Positions 45,461 to 53,645 of a DNA stretch of 64,000 nt are shown piece by piece. Source of the stretch: Gammaproteobacteria bacterium (GTDB lineage: Bacteria > Pseudomonadota > Gammaproteobacteria > Ga0077536); assembly GCA_024234975.1 (NCBI GenBank), contig JACKNH010000015.1, positions 21,804 through 85,803 of the forward strand, in the 5' to 3' direction. The notes under the pieces are model-generated. The model worked only from the letters and a program-made list of their open reading frames with translations. It was not told the DNA's origin and did no database searches. The first letter of the stretch is position 1. Each line of letters begins with the position of its first letter. The translations under genes and the position numbers were made by a program.

Positions 45461-45605
45461 ACCTTTGGTGCGGCACGAGCGTGATCCGGATAGCCGTCTC
45501 TGACCGCTTACCGGACACGCTGCCAGCCGATACCTGGGCTTGCGGCACCGGAACGCGGCGCATCCGCGGCACGGACCAAAGGTGCCATGAAAGGCATCGA
45601 TTTTT
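45461..45605 (+). promoter_or_regulatory. Structured leader with possible attenuator upstream of the VPLPA-CTERM gene
   Basis: ACCTTTGGT (45461-45469) and ACCAAAGGT (45575-45583) form a 9-bp closing helix around three internal helices: AGCGTG-A-TCCGG with CCGGACACGCT (45478-45521, about 11 bp plus inner pairs), CCAG/CTGG (45523-45537) and CGCGG/CCGCG (45554-45568). The 3' strand of the closing helix overlaps a hairpin GGTGCC/GGCATC (45581-45598) followed by five T's (45601-45605), which looks like a weak terminator 20 nt before the ATG. The two pairings exclude each other, as in a riboswitch or attenuator. GCGGCAC occurs three times. It matches no riboswitch class I can recall. Confidence 0.55.
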
Positions 45606-45625
45606 ATTAACTCTGGGGACTCACT

Positions 45626-46675
45626 ATGAACACGAAAAAAGTGCTGGGGGCGGCACTGGGGCTGGGTGTGCTGGCGTTGCCGGCGGTATCGTCGGCATCG
45701 ATTGTCGGCAGCCTGGGCAACTTCGACGTTATCAATGACACCGGCGAAACCGCGCACGGTTTTGAAATTGAGCTGGAAGACCTTTACCTGTCGGATATCC
45801 GGGACATTTTCGGCGGACCGGGCCGGCGTTTTCCCACCGGCACCGGATTTGATCCGGCCACGGCGGTCGTGCGTTATGGCGCACCGACTGTTGAAGAATA
45901 CGACAATGGCGTCACCCGAGGTGTGCGCGTCACGTATGCAGGCACCTTCAATGGCTCGACGTGGGACTTCGGCACGCCCAGCGGCACGTTCCTGCAAGCG
46001 GGCGACCGCTGCTGGACTGGCGGTGGTATTGGCTACAGTGCAACCACGCCTTGCGATCACTTCGGCGTCGGCACGCTGCGTGCCCCGACGCGTACCAACT
46101 ACGCCTGGCTGTTGGAAACAGCAACGCCCGGTGAGCTCGCCAAGGGCGGCGTGAGCCTGCCCGCACCGGTCTGGTCGGTGGCAGCGCCGGTCGGCGGCAT
46201 TCAGCAGGTTGTCGCCGTAATCGAAGCACCCGAAGTGGAGAACGAGCTGCAGTTCGGCGAGGCGATCTGGGTGAAGGTATTTACCACCGAGATTGAGAAC
46301 GAAGTTGAACTGGAAAACCTCGTCGGCGGTGATCCGGTGATTGATGGTGCCGAAACCGAAATCGAATGGCAGCTGTTACAGTCCGATCCGGAAAATCCGG
46401 CGGCCGGTCAGCTCGAATCCGAATTCCTGGCTGCGGTCGGTGAAAACGGTAAATCGATCATCCACCGCTACGAGTTCTACGAATACACAGGACCGTATAA
46501 CCCTGAAGACCATGAAGCATTGGTGCTGCACGACACCAGTCCTTCAGCCGGTGAACTCGGCCACTACCTCGGCGCGCAGAACGCCGCCGTCAACCTGGCG
46601 CCGGTTCCGTTGCCGCCGGCAGTGGCATTGATGGGATTGCCGTTGCTGGCGCTTGTGCGCCGCGCGCGGAAGTAG
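45626..46675 (+). CDS. VPLPA/PEP-CTERM-type sorting-signal protein
   Basis: Exported 349-residue protein of unknown function. Signal peptide MNTKKVLGAALGLGVLALPA, cleavage near VSSAS. The body is acidic and beta-rich (repeats of E, D and T; ENELQFGEAIWVKVF, EIENEVELENL), with one Cys pair (GDRCWTGGG, TTPCDHFG) possibly a disulphide. The C terminus reads APVPLPPAVALMGLPLLALVRRARK in short pieces: VPLPPA, a hydrophobic helix and an Arg-rich tail, which is the VPLPA-CTERM form of the exosortase signal. A ribosome site is weak. Preceded by the structured leader at 45461; no sigma54 site of good quality was found. Confidence 0.85.
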   Translation: MNTKKVLGAALGLGVLALPAVSSASIVGSLGNFDVINDTGETAHGFEIELEDLYLSDIRDIFGGPGRRFPTGTGFDPATAVVRYGAPTVEEYDNGVTRGVRVTYAGTFNGSTWDFGTPSGTFLQAGDRCWTGGGIGYSATTPCDHFGVGTLRAPTRTNYAWLLETATPGELAKGGVSLPAPVWSVAAPVGGIQQVVAVIEAPEVENELQFGEAIWVKVFTTEIENEVELENLVGGDPVIDGAETEIEWQLLQSDPENPAAGQLESEFLAAVGENGKSIIHRYEFYEYTGPYNPEDHEALVLHDTSPSAGELGHYLGAQNAAVNLAPVPLPPAVALMGLPLLALVRRARK

Positions 46676-46700
46676 TTGCACCGACCAGTCGTGTCGTCCT

Positions 46701-46729
46701 GCTGCCGACCGGTATTTCCGGTCGGCAGC
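46701..46729. terminator. Hairpin terminator after the VPLPA-CTERM gene
   Basis: GCTGCCGACCGG (46701-46712) and CCGGTCGGCAGC (46718-46729), a perfect 12-bp stem with a 5-nt loop TATTT, 25 nt after the stop. Located between convergent genes, so may act on both strands. Confidence 0.8.
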
Positions 46730-46784
46730 CTTGCTCGATTTCCCGCAACTGATCCACCTTGTCGCCGCACTGCGGCGCGATGCC

Positions 46785-47255
46785 TCATGCCCCTGTGACG
46801 TTCACTTTACCGTCGGCGCCGGCGACCGCGACGACACGGTCGCGCTGCGCAAACAGGTTTGCGTTGGTGAATTTCGCGACATCGGCAGCGATGGCGGCCT
46901 GATGCTTCGCGGCCGCATCGTCAAAGGCCTTGCCGTCAGCGATCCAGATCGAAACCGTGGCGATATACCGCGGCGGCGCGTTATTGGCCCCGGGCTGACC
47001 CCGGCGCAATTCAAAGCCGGCGATTGAGCTGCCATATTTCTCCAGTATCAGTGGCATCTGTCGCGTGGCGTAGTAATCGAAATCGAAGTAAACGCCATCG
47101 CCGTTCTCATACAGAATGGTCATGCATTCCAGGTCGAGATGACCGTCTGCCGCTGCGGCCGTAGTAGCGGTTCCCGCCGCCAGCGCCGCGGTAATGCCTG
47201 CTGCGGAAGTGGCCGCACCGGCCATGAAACTGCGGCGATCCTGTTGTATTTCCAT
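46785..47255 (-). CDS. Tat-exported EthD-like protein
   Basis: A 156-residue protein with a twin-arginine signal (DRRSFMAGAATSAAG) and a mature part (from about residue 37) that resembles the EthD/ferredoxin-like alpha-beta-barrel family: LDLECMTILYENGDGVYFDFDYYATRQMPLILEKYG, AGFELRRGQP, YIATVSIWIADGKAFDDAAA. EthD is of uncertain function in ether degradation. AGGGGAACGC precedes the ATG. Divergent from the haem-PQQ dehydrogenase gene at 47406 with about 150 nt between starts, hinting at a shared regulator. Confidence 0.78.
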   Translation of the reverse strand: MEIQQDRRSFMAGAATSAAGITAALAAGTATTAAAADGHLDLECMTILYENGDGVYFDFDYYATRQMPLILEKYGSSIAGFELRRGQPGANNAPPRYIATVSIWIADGKAFDDAAAKHQAAIAADVAKFTNANLFAQRDRVVAVAGADGKVNVTGA

Positions 47256-47405
47256 GCGTTCCCCTTTTCGCTGGTGATGCCAGGAATGATGTTGCTGCGC
47301 AGGGTTATATGCCGCATGCCCCGGCAGCGCAAGCCGGTGTCGGGCGGCAGCACCTCGCTTTTACCTCACGTATACTGTGCGCTGGTTCAAAGAGGGGGAT
47401 GTTCC

Positions 47406-49250
47406 GTGTTGAAGCGTTTATTGGCAGTGGTGGTTGGCATCGGCTCGGCGGCGGCAATGGCCGCGGACGTGGAGCCGGGACAGCTTGTTTACGATGCGAC
47501 ATGTGCCGTCTGCCATAACGCAGGCCTGGACCGCGCGCCCAATCGCGAAACCCTCGCTTTGTTCGGACCGGAACAGATCCTCAGTACCATCGAACGTGGT
47601 TCCATGGTCAGCATGGCGGTGATGCTGACCACCGAGCAGCGGCGCGATGTGAGTGAATACCTCTCGCGCAAGCGGCTGGGCTCGCTGAGCCGCACGCCAC
47701 CCGAATCGGCGATGTGCAAGGCAAATGAATCATTCAAACCGGGCGGCCCGACCTGGCAGGGTTGGGGCGGCGTGGGGTTGTCCAACACACGTTTCCAGAC
47801 CGCTGACGTGGCGGGCATCAAAGCCGCTGACGTACCGCGGTTGAAGGTGAAATGGGCTTTCGGCTTCCCCGGTGACATCAAAGCATTTTCACCGCCGACG
47901 ATCACCGGTGGCCGGGTGTTCACCGGCAGCCAGGGCGGCATGGTGTATTCGCTGGACGAACAGACGGGTTGCGTGCATTGGTATTACGACGCTGGCGCCT
48001 GGGTGCGCAGTGCGATGCATGTCGGCGAAGTCGAGCACAAAGGTCAGCGTATCGATGCGGTCTTCTTCGGCGATGGCACGGCACGCGTCTATGCACTCAA
48101 CGCCGCTACAGGTGAGGAGTTGTGGCAGACCAAGGTTGAGGATTTTCCGGTCGCCCATCTGAGCGGCTCGCCCACGTTCTACAACGGCAAGCTGTATGTG
48201 CCGGTGTCCTCAAACGAAGAGGGCGCGGCTGGCTCGGCTTCGTACGAATGCTGCCGGTTCCGTGGCAGCGTGGTGGCGCTTGATGGCGGCACGGGCGAGA
48301 TTGTCTGGAAGACCTACATGCTGGATGAACCCAGGCCGACCGGCCGCAATGCCGCCGGCACGCAGACCTGGGGACCCTCCGGCTCGCCGGTATGGTCGAG
48401 CCCCGCGGTCGACCCGCAAGCCAATGCGCTGTACTTCACCACCGGCAACAACTACACCGAGCCAGCGTCGGCGATGAGCGATTCCTTCGTGGCGCTCGAT
48501 CTCGATACCGGTAAAGTCCTCTGGTCGAAGCAGATGACGACCAACGATGCATGGAATGCGGCTTGCCGCCTCGACGACAAGACCAACTGTCCGCCGAGCA
48601 ACTCTCCCGATTTCGATTTCTCCGCTTCGCCGATCATCGTCACGCTGGCCGATGGCAAGCGGTTGCTGGTGGCGGGTCAGAAGTCGGGCGTGGTGCATGC
48701 GATCGACCCCGACCGCAAGGGCGAAATCGTCTGGCAGACGCGTATCGCCAAAGGCGGCACCATGGGCGGCGTGCAATGGGGCTCGACCACCGATGGTGTG
48801 AATGTTTATACGTCGGTATCGGACATCCTGCGAATTCCGGTCAAGCATGCATGGGCGACTGAAGCTGATCCAAAGGTCGGCGGTGGCGTCTATGCCTTGC
48901 GGCTGACCGATGGCAAGCAGGTCTGGTACACGCCGCCGGCGCCGTGTGGCGAGCGTCAGCGCTGCAGCCCGGCACAGCCCGGTGCGGCGACCGGTCTCCC
49001 TGGCATAGTGTTCGCAGGTTCGATGGACGGGATCCTGCGTGCCTATTCCACCGTCGATGGCAAGGTGGTATTTGAATTCGACACCGTGCGCAGTTTCGAC
49101 ACCGTCAACGGTGTACCTGCCCAAGGCGGCACGATGGATGGCGGTGGTCCGACGATTGCCAACGGCACCATCTATGTCAATTCAGGTTATCCAAATGGCG
49201 GCGGCATGCCGGGCAACGTGTTGATCGCGCTGTCGGTCGACGGCAAGTAA
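47406..49250 (+). CDS. Haem c-PQQ dehydrogenase, polyvinyl alcohol dehydrogenase-like
   Basis: Periplasmic quinohaemoprotein of 614 residues. GTG start at 47406 has GAGGGGGAT upstream and a signal peptide (LKRLLAVVVGIGSAAAMAA). The N-terminal cytochrome c domain has CAVCHN at residues 33-38 with a likely axial Met in SMVSMAVMLT. From about residue 100 an eight-bladed PQQ propeller follows, with Trp-docking repeats (ALNAATGEELWQTK, ALDGGTGEIVWKT, ALDLDTGKVLWSK) and a vicinal Cys pair (ECCRFRG). This haem-first order is that of polyvinyl alcohol dehydrogenases (EC 1.1.2.6), opposite to the ADH at 10848. Substrate could be any secondary or polymeric alcohol. A weak TATACT -10 lies at 47371-47376. 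Confidence 0.9.
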   Translation: MLKRLLAVVVGIGSAAAMAADVEPGQLVYDATCAVCHNAGLDRAPNRETLALFGPEQILSTIERGSMVSMAVMLTTEQRRDVSEYLSRKRLGSLSRTPPESAMCKANESFKPGGPTWQGWGGVGLSNTRFQTADVAGIKAADVPRLKVKWAFGFPGDIKAFSPPTITGGRVFTGSQGGMVYSLDEQTGCVHWYYDAGAWVRSAMHVGEVEHKGQRIDAVFFGDGTARVYALNAATGEELWQTKVEDFPVAHLSGSPTFYNGKLYVPVSSNEEGAAGSASYECCRFRGSVVALDGGTGEIVWKTYMLDEPRPTGRNAAGTQTWGPSGSPVWSSPAVDPQANALYFTTGNNYTEPASAMSDSFVALDLDTGKVLWSKQMTTNDAWNAACRLDDKTNCPPSNSPDFDFSASPIIVTLADGKRLLVAGQKSGVVHAIDPDRKGEIVWQTRIAKGGTMGGVQWGSTTDGVNVYTSVSDILRIPVKHAWATEADPKVGGGVYALRLTDGKQVWYTPPAPCGERQRCSPAQPGAATGLPGIVFAGSMDGILRAYSTVDGKVVFEFDTVRSFDTVNGVPAQGGTMDGGGPTIANGTIYVNSGYPNGGGMPGNVLIALSVDGK

Positions 49251-49260
49251 CAGTCTCAAG

Positions 49261-49289
49261 GCAAGGTCCGGGGAACCCCCGGACCTTGC
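49261..49289. terminator. Bidirectional intrinsic terminator
   Basis: GCAAGGTCCGGGG (49261-49273) pairs perfectly over 13 bp with CCCCGGACCTTGC (49277-49289), 3-nt loop, and is followed by TTCTTCGTTT. Starts 11 nt after the + strand stop and ends 12 nt before the stop of the minus-strand AraC gene. Confidence 0.88.
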
Positions 49290-49301
49290 TTCTTCGTTTC
49301 G

Positions 49302-50537
49302 TCATTCTGCAATTTCTTCTTTCGCCCGCGCCGCCTTTCTGAACTCGCTGGGCGTGACCCCTGTACGTTTCTTGAAGGCGGTATAAAACGCTGATTTCGA
49401 ATTGAAGCCGGCCGCGTAGGCGATGTCGAGGATGCTTCGCTCGTCGGCGCTGTCCCCGGTCAGCATCAGCTGCGCATCCTTTACGCGATACCCGTTCACG
49501 AAATCAAAGAAATTCATCTGCAGCTGTTCATTGATCACCTGCGACAGATAATTTGGGGAGATGGCCAGCTGGTCGGCGAGTTGCGGTAGCGTCAACTGGC
49601 TTTCGAGGTAGGGTCTGTTCTGTTCCATGTGGCGCGTCAGGTCCAGGCTCAGCGCCTGACTGAGCTGTGTGTCCAGCGCGGAGCTTCTGTACTTGGACTC
49701 AGGTTCGGGCTCGGGCTGCGGTGCTCCTGATCCCACCTGGGTTGGCATCTCGCCAACTGCATCGTCAGGTCGCGTGGCGACCGGCGTCCTGGTCGTGAAT
49801 ATGGCCGGTTGCCGCATACCCAGGTAGCCCATGGCGTAGATAACGATGACGACGGCCAGGTAGAGCAAACGGTTCATATCTTCATCAAAGCCCAGTGGCC
49901 CGGCGATGAAACCGTCCACCAGCAGAATGCCGTAGAGCACTGACAGCGCCAGCAACAGGTTGCGCAGCCAGTTGAGCGTGACGTGTTCGATGGAGGAGAA
50001 CTGCTGTCGCACCCAGCGCGCATGGCGCAGCAGTCGTCGCAGGCTGGCAAACAGGTACGCGCCGATGGACACGACGGCTGCTTGTGCGATCCAGAGCACG
50101 ATGCTGTTCACTCTCTCGCCTGTCACCATGCCCGCCTCAGCGTAAAACAGGGCGGCAACATCGTCCGCGCTGAGAGCCGGCAGCGTGGCGCAGAGCGCCG
50201 CCGCGACGCCAAGTGGCAGGTAATGCAACCACAGGTGATGGCGGTAGCGGAAGGTGTCGCCTTCGATCAAGGCGCAGGTATAGAGATAGAACGATGGTCC
50301 GTATGCCAGATTGATGATGGGATCGACGTACGCCAACGATGGTACCTGCAACAGATAGCGCGACTGGGTCAGAAACTCATGGCCGAGATCTATCGCGAAC
50401 GCCAGTGTCAGCAAGGCAATAAACAAGCGGCCGGCGACAGCTGCTTCGCGCGTATTGACCAGCGCCAACGCCAGAAACAACCCGTGTGCCGCACCGATCA
50501 ACATGATGATCGAGAAGAGTGTGAACACCGGTTGCAT
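49302..50537 (-). CDS. Membrane-anchored AraC-family transcriptional regulator
   Basis: 411 residues. The N terminus has about seven hydrophobic helices (residues about 1-240), as in a membrane-bound sensor, then a Pro/Glu-rich linker (PQPEPEPES) and a C-terminal AraC DNA-binding domain (about 300-405) with LTLPQLADQLAISPNYLSQVINEQLQMNFFDFVNGYRV and SILDIAYAAGFNSKSAFYTAFKKRTGVTPSEFR. Both HTH units are intact. It may control its upstream neighbours (CPBP, small peptide, MipA). The signal sensed is unknown. Confidence 0.92.
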   Translation of the reverse strand: MQPVFTLFSIIMLIGAAHGLFLALALVNTREAAVAGRLFIALLTLAFAIDLGHEFLTQSRYLLQVPSLAYVDPIINLAYGPSFYLYTCALIEGDTFRYRHHLWLHYLPLGVAAALCATLPALSADDVAALFYAEAGMVTGERVNSIVLWIAQAAVVSIGAYLFASLRRLLRHARWVRQQFSSIEHVTLNWLRNLLLALSVLYGILLVDGFIAGPLGFDEDMNRLLYLAVVIVIYAMGYLGMRQPAIFTTRTPVATRPDDAVGEMPTQVGSGAPQPEPEPESKYRSSALDTQLSQALSLDLTRHMEQNRPYLESQLTLPQLADQLAISPNYLSQVINEQLQMNFFDFVNGYRVKDAQLMLTGDSADERSILDIAYAAGFNSKSAFYTAFKKRTGVTPSEFRKAARAKEEIAE

Positions 50538-50690
50538 CGGGCGGAGGGCTCCTGTTGGTGCGTGTTTATCGGTCGCAGAACAGCTTGCAGTGGATCAGAA
50601 TTGTTGCGCCGGTTCTATTATTCAACGATGACGCGTATCAAGCGTCCCTGAGACGAGTCATCTGTGTCGTACCCACTGTGCACCGGAAAG

Positions 50691-50783
50691 CTATAGAACG
50701 AACGTGCTGATGATCCACCACAACGCCAGTGCCAGCGCCACCAGGCCACACAGATTCGCGATATAACGCCAGAATCTTTCCAT
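50691..50783 (-). CDS. Small hydrophobic membrane peptide, 30 residues
   Basis: ATG at 50783, stop TAG at 50691. The peptide begins MERFWRYIANLCG and ends WWIISTFVL, a single membrane helix with a positively charged N terminus. It starts 9 nt after the stop of the CPBP gene and has GAGG 7 nt upstream of the ATG, so it looks like a genuine cotranscribed small gene rather than chance. Function unknown; single-helix peptides of this type often bind or modulate membrane proteins, here possibly the CPBP protease. Confidence 0.6.
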   Translation of the reverse strand: MERFWRYIANLCGLVALALALWWIISTFVL

Positions 50784-50792
50784 GGTCCGACC

Positions 50793-51659
50793 TCAACTCA
50801 CCTGCCAGGCCGCCGGACCTTGTCCGGCGTCTTTCTCGTGCCTGGGTTCGGGTTGCAGAAAGAAGGCTTTGTCCTTGATGACCAGGCCGATGGCCAGCAG
50901 CGTCAGCAATGCGGTCTGGATGACCTTGCTGTCCGGATGGGTGGCGAATATCTCGTTGAAGTAGCCCGCACAGACATGGAACACCACGGTGATAAGAATG
51001 TTCCGGCCGGTCTTGTAGTAAAGCCAGTTCATGATCAGTACGAACGGGAAGATGCTGAGCAGGAAATTCGCGCTGTGAATCGGGCCTGTGGCCACCACAT
51101 TGCTATGGTAGTAGCCCTCGATGGTTGCAAGCGGAATATGCCATAGCCCCCAGAACAGACCGAAGATGAGCGACGTCGCCAACAGGTTGAAACGGTTGCG
51201 CAGGCAGTCCGTGCCGTAGGAGTGCCAACCGAGTTCTTCCAGTAACGGGGCGACTATCAGCAGCAGCCATACGGGAAACACACCGAACGAAAAGGTGAAA
51301 TGGCCGCTCAGGCGGAACTGGTCCGCACTGTAGCCGAACATCAGCGATATCGCCTGCGCGAGCAGCAAGCTGGCGAGCGTCAGGAACAGTGCGATCATCC
51401 AGTGTCGCAAGCGCACGTATTTCAACGTCAACAGTCGGCCGAGGATATCGCGCGCCAGCGCGGCATCACTGGTCATCAGACCGATGGCGATCAACGCCGG
51501 GCTGCTGATGCCGAGCAGACCCAGCAACAGGATCATTGCCGAATCGTGCGGCTGGATATTCGCGCGGTGACTAATGTAGCCGGCAGTAAACCAGCATAGC
51601 CACGGAATCACCGTGGCGAGGCTGTAAAACAGAAAAGGGCGTCGGTAGTGGTTGAGCAT
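50793..51659 (-). CDS. CPBP-family intramembrane metalloprotease homologue
   Basis: Polytopic protein of 288 residues. Start 51659 (MLNHYRRPFL) is preferred; GAGGACC lies upstream, whereas the ATG at 51695 has no ribosome site. The three CPBP/Abi motifs are present: EELGWHSYG (the usual EExxWR with His in place of Arg), FWGLWHIPL, and VFHVCAGYFNE. The Glu pair and both His ligands are intact, so it may be a functional protease with an altered first motif. Family roles include prenyl-protein processing (Rce1) and bacteriocin self-immunity. MipA-like gene lies 41 nt upstream on the same strand. Confidence 0.86.
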   Translation of the reverse strand: MLNHYRRPFLFYSLATVIPWLCWFTAGYISHRANIQPHDSAMILLLGLLGISSPALIAIGLMTSDAALARDILGRLLTLKYVRLRHWMIALFLTLASLLLAQAISLMFGYSADQFRLSGHFTFSFGVFPVWLLLIVAPLLEELGWHSYGTDCLRNRFNLLATSLIFGLFWGLWHIPLATIEGYYHSNVVATGPIHSANFLLSIFPFVLIMNWLYYKTGRNILITVVFHVCAGYFNEIFATHPDSKVIQTALLTLLAIGLVIKDKAFFLQPEPRHEKDAGQGPAAWQVS

Positions 51660-51700
51660 GGCGTTGGGTCCTCGAGCTGTTGTAGTCAAGTACATGGTTT

Positions 51701-52441
51701 TCAGAACTTGAACAGGACGGCGGCGAACGCCATTGTCCGTTCGTCATGCTCGATGACCGGGCTGCGACGGATACCTCTATCCAGCCGGCTATAGCTGGCG
51801 CCGCCCAGCAACTCGAATTTCTCACCCAAGGCGTAGCTTACCGCGAGTTCAGCGAACACATTCGTCGCGGCGCCCGTGGCGTAGGCAGGTCGGTTGGCAC
51901 TCGCCTCGCCTGCGCGGACACCATAGTAATAATTGGTCAGAGAGCGGCTTTGCAAACTGACGCCAATCGATGGGGCCAGCAGCAGCGGTCCGCTCTGGAA
52001 TGGATATTGGTAGGCAGCGCGGAACTCGTAGCCGCTGTGGGTCCCGGTGATGTCATGCAAAGCATCCAGCCTGAGGATGCCCCAGTCGGCCATGTGCGCG
52101 GCGCTGATGCCGGCGTCGAATGCGGGACGCCGTTTGGCCATGCCCGTCAGCGCGTCACTGTCAGCGGGATCGTAGCCGTCAAAGCGGAACTCGCCGATGA
52201 CCGCGATTTCAACGGTGTCGGAAACCTGCCATGCGTAGCCGATGGTGGCCAGGTCCAGCCGCAGGTGTTCTCCCTGGTATCTGAAGTAGGGCAGAAGCAG
52301 ACTTTCGGTATCTGCGCCGATCTGCGGCGGTTGTTGGGCCATGGTTGCCAGGCCGATGCCCCATTCGCCAGCCGCAACGGGCGCAGGTGCGAGGGTGTTC
52401 AGGGCGATAACGGCGACGAAGGCGGTAAGTGTCTGTTTCAT
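51701..52441 (-). CDS. MipA/OmpV-family outer-membrane protein
   Basis: Outer-membrane beta-barrel of 246 residues with a signal peptide (cleavage near PVAAG). MipA was first described as a scaffold for murein enzymes; OmpV homologues are porins or adhesins. Visible are GEWGIGLATMAQQPPQIGADTESLLLPYFRYQGEHLRLD, the alternating barrel strands, and a terminal aromatic residue (VLFKF), required for barrel insertion. Followed by CPBP and the small peptide gene, likely one operon. GGAGAACGC is upstream of the start. Confidence 0.88.
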   Translation of the reverse strand: MKQTLTAFVAVIALNTLAPAPVAAGEWGIGLATMAQQPPQIGADTESLLLPYFRYQGEHLRLDLATIGYAWQVSDTVEIAVIGEFRFDGYDPADSDALTGMAKRRPAFDAGISAAHMADWGILRLDALHDITGTHSGYEFRAAYQYPFQSGPLLLAPSIGVSLQSRSLTNYYYGVRAGEASANRPAYATGAATNVFAELAVSYALGEKFELLGGASYSRLDRGIRRSPVIEHDERTMAFAAVLFKF

Positions 52442-52632
52442 GCTGCGTTCTCCGGTAACGTGTTGAATAAGCGGAGTGCAGCATCGGGTGTGGGGCGGGC
52501 GTTGTCGTCCCGTTCTATAAGTCAGGACGTATGGATTTGCGATATGCCGCGGTCATGCGTCAGCGATGAACGGCAATCCTCGCGGATAATCAGGCCACTG
52601 AACGTTCAGGCGGGTCGGCGGCGGAAAAAGAA

Positions 52633-52660
52633 AAAGCCCGGCGAGGGTTCACCGGGCTTT
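52633..52660 (-). terminator. Intrinsic terminator of the PEP-CTERM gene
   Basis: AAAGCCCGG (52633-52641) and CCGGGCTTT (52652-52660), a perfect 9-bp stem with a 10-nt loop. On the minus strand it is followed by a run CTTTTTCTTTTTCC, the U tract of a classic terminator, 77 nt past the stop of the gene at 52737. Confidence 0.9.
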
Positions 52661-52736
52661 GTGTTGCGTCGCTGGCCAGGGGCCGGGTCTATGCCCGATG
52701 GCCGGCCAGTTCGCGATTTCCTCCCTACAGAGATCG

Positions 52737-53588
52737 CTATTGGCGTTGCGGCCGCAGCGCTCGGCGGCGCGTCATCAAGCCCGCGATGCCCGTGCCGAGC
52801 AGCGCCAGCGTGGTCGGCTCGGGCACGGTACCACCGGTCTGGCATTCCGGCAGGTTCGGATTTACTTCGCATGGCAGGATTTCAACCGCCGTACCTTCCA
52901 CGCCCAAGGTGAAGCCATTCCAGAATTCGTTGGATGCGCTGCGCCAGGTCACGTTGTCAAAGGCGCCGAGGAACCGGATAACGCCGTGAGGCTCGGTGCC
53001 GCCGGAATTATTGCTGTTGAGTTGGTATTCAAAGTTGCCACCACCCAGATCGACGATGACTTTCTCCGCACCGCCGCAACCCCAGTAACCGCAGGCATGG
53101 CCATCAACGCCACCCAGGCTGAGGATTTCGAAATCCTGGTCGAACGCATAGCCGTTGCCGTTCAGACTGACAAAGGCGAACAGCGGGTTGGCGATGGCTT
53201 CGGAGAATTGCAGCGTCTGCGTACCCTGGTATCGCAGGGCGATGATGTCAGATCCTGTCGGACGGTTGTCGACCACGCTGCTTTCGTACGGAGAAATGGT
53301 GTTGGTGCCACCGTTGGTGAAGCCATTGGTGTAGTAGTCGGTACCGCCGGCCGCTTGATAGAAGCCAATACCGTTTGGATTGGTGTAAGTGACCGAGACG
53401 GAGGAGGTGCTGGTGGTGATGACGCCCTGGGCCTGGAAACCCGCAGTCGGATCCAGGTCACTTCCCTGCCAGTCCGTCCAGTAGATGGGCACCGCAGTCG
53501 CCGTCTGCATGAACAACATGCCGGCGCCTGCCATGGCAAGCCCAAGCCCGATGAAACGATTGTGTTTGTTGCGTTGCTGACGGTGCAT
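52737..53588 (-). CDS. PEP-CTERM sorting-domain protein
   Basis: Exported 283-residue protein, predicted exosortase substrate. A signal peptide ends near ATAVP. The body is Gly/Asn/Thr-rich with a putative lectin- or calcium-binding look (GVEGTAVEILPCEVNPNLPEC) and a Cys-Gly cluster (GHACGYWGCGG). The C terminus has VPEPTTLALLGTGIAGLMTRRR, the textbook PEP-CTERM motif. AAGGAATTGCACG precedes the ATG. A good sigma54 promoter lies at 53630-53645, and the intrinsic terminator at 52633 follows, making this a monocistronic unit. Confidence 0.9.
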   Translation of the reverse strand: MHRQQRNKHNRFIGLGLAMAGAGMLFMQTATAVPIYWTDWQGSDLDPTAGFQAQGVITTSTSSVSVTYTNPNGIGFYQAAGGTDYYTNGFTNGGTNTISPYESSVVDNRPTGSDIIALRYQGTQTLQFSEAIANPLFAFVSLNGNGYAFDQDFEILSLGGVDGHACGYWGCGGAEKVIVDLGGGNFEYQLNSNNSGGTEPHGVIRFLGAFDNVTWRSASNEFWNGFTLGVEGTAVEILPCEVNPNLPECQTGGTVPEPTTLALLGTGIAGLMTRRRALRPQRQ

Positions 53589-53629
53589 CGTGCAATTCCT
53601 TCGCTACGTTCTGGTAGAGGAACCGGTTG

Positions 53630-53645
53630 TGCAGCATGCGTGCCA
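53630..53645 (-). promoter_or_regulatory. Sigma54 (RpoN) -24/-12 promoter of the PEP-CTERM gene
   Basis: On the minus strand TGGCACGCATGCTGCA, with exact GG-N10-GC spacing and only one departure from TGGCACRNNNNTTGCW (C for the first T). Transcription would start near 53619, about 30 nt before the ATG at 53588, the same geometry as the site at 14535. Confidence 0.82.

Noticed and set aside
45466..45480. GG-N10-GC sequence as a sigma54 promoter for the VPLPA-CTERM gene
   Set aside because: Matches the two dinucleotides only; the flanking TGGCAC and TTGC are poor and the position is inside the structured leader.
45461..45605. Assignment of the leader to a known riboswitch (GEMM/c-di-GMP, TPP, cobalamin)
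   Set aside because: None of the conserved sequence blocks of these classes is present; only the helices are seen.
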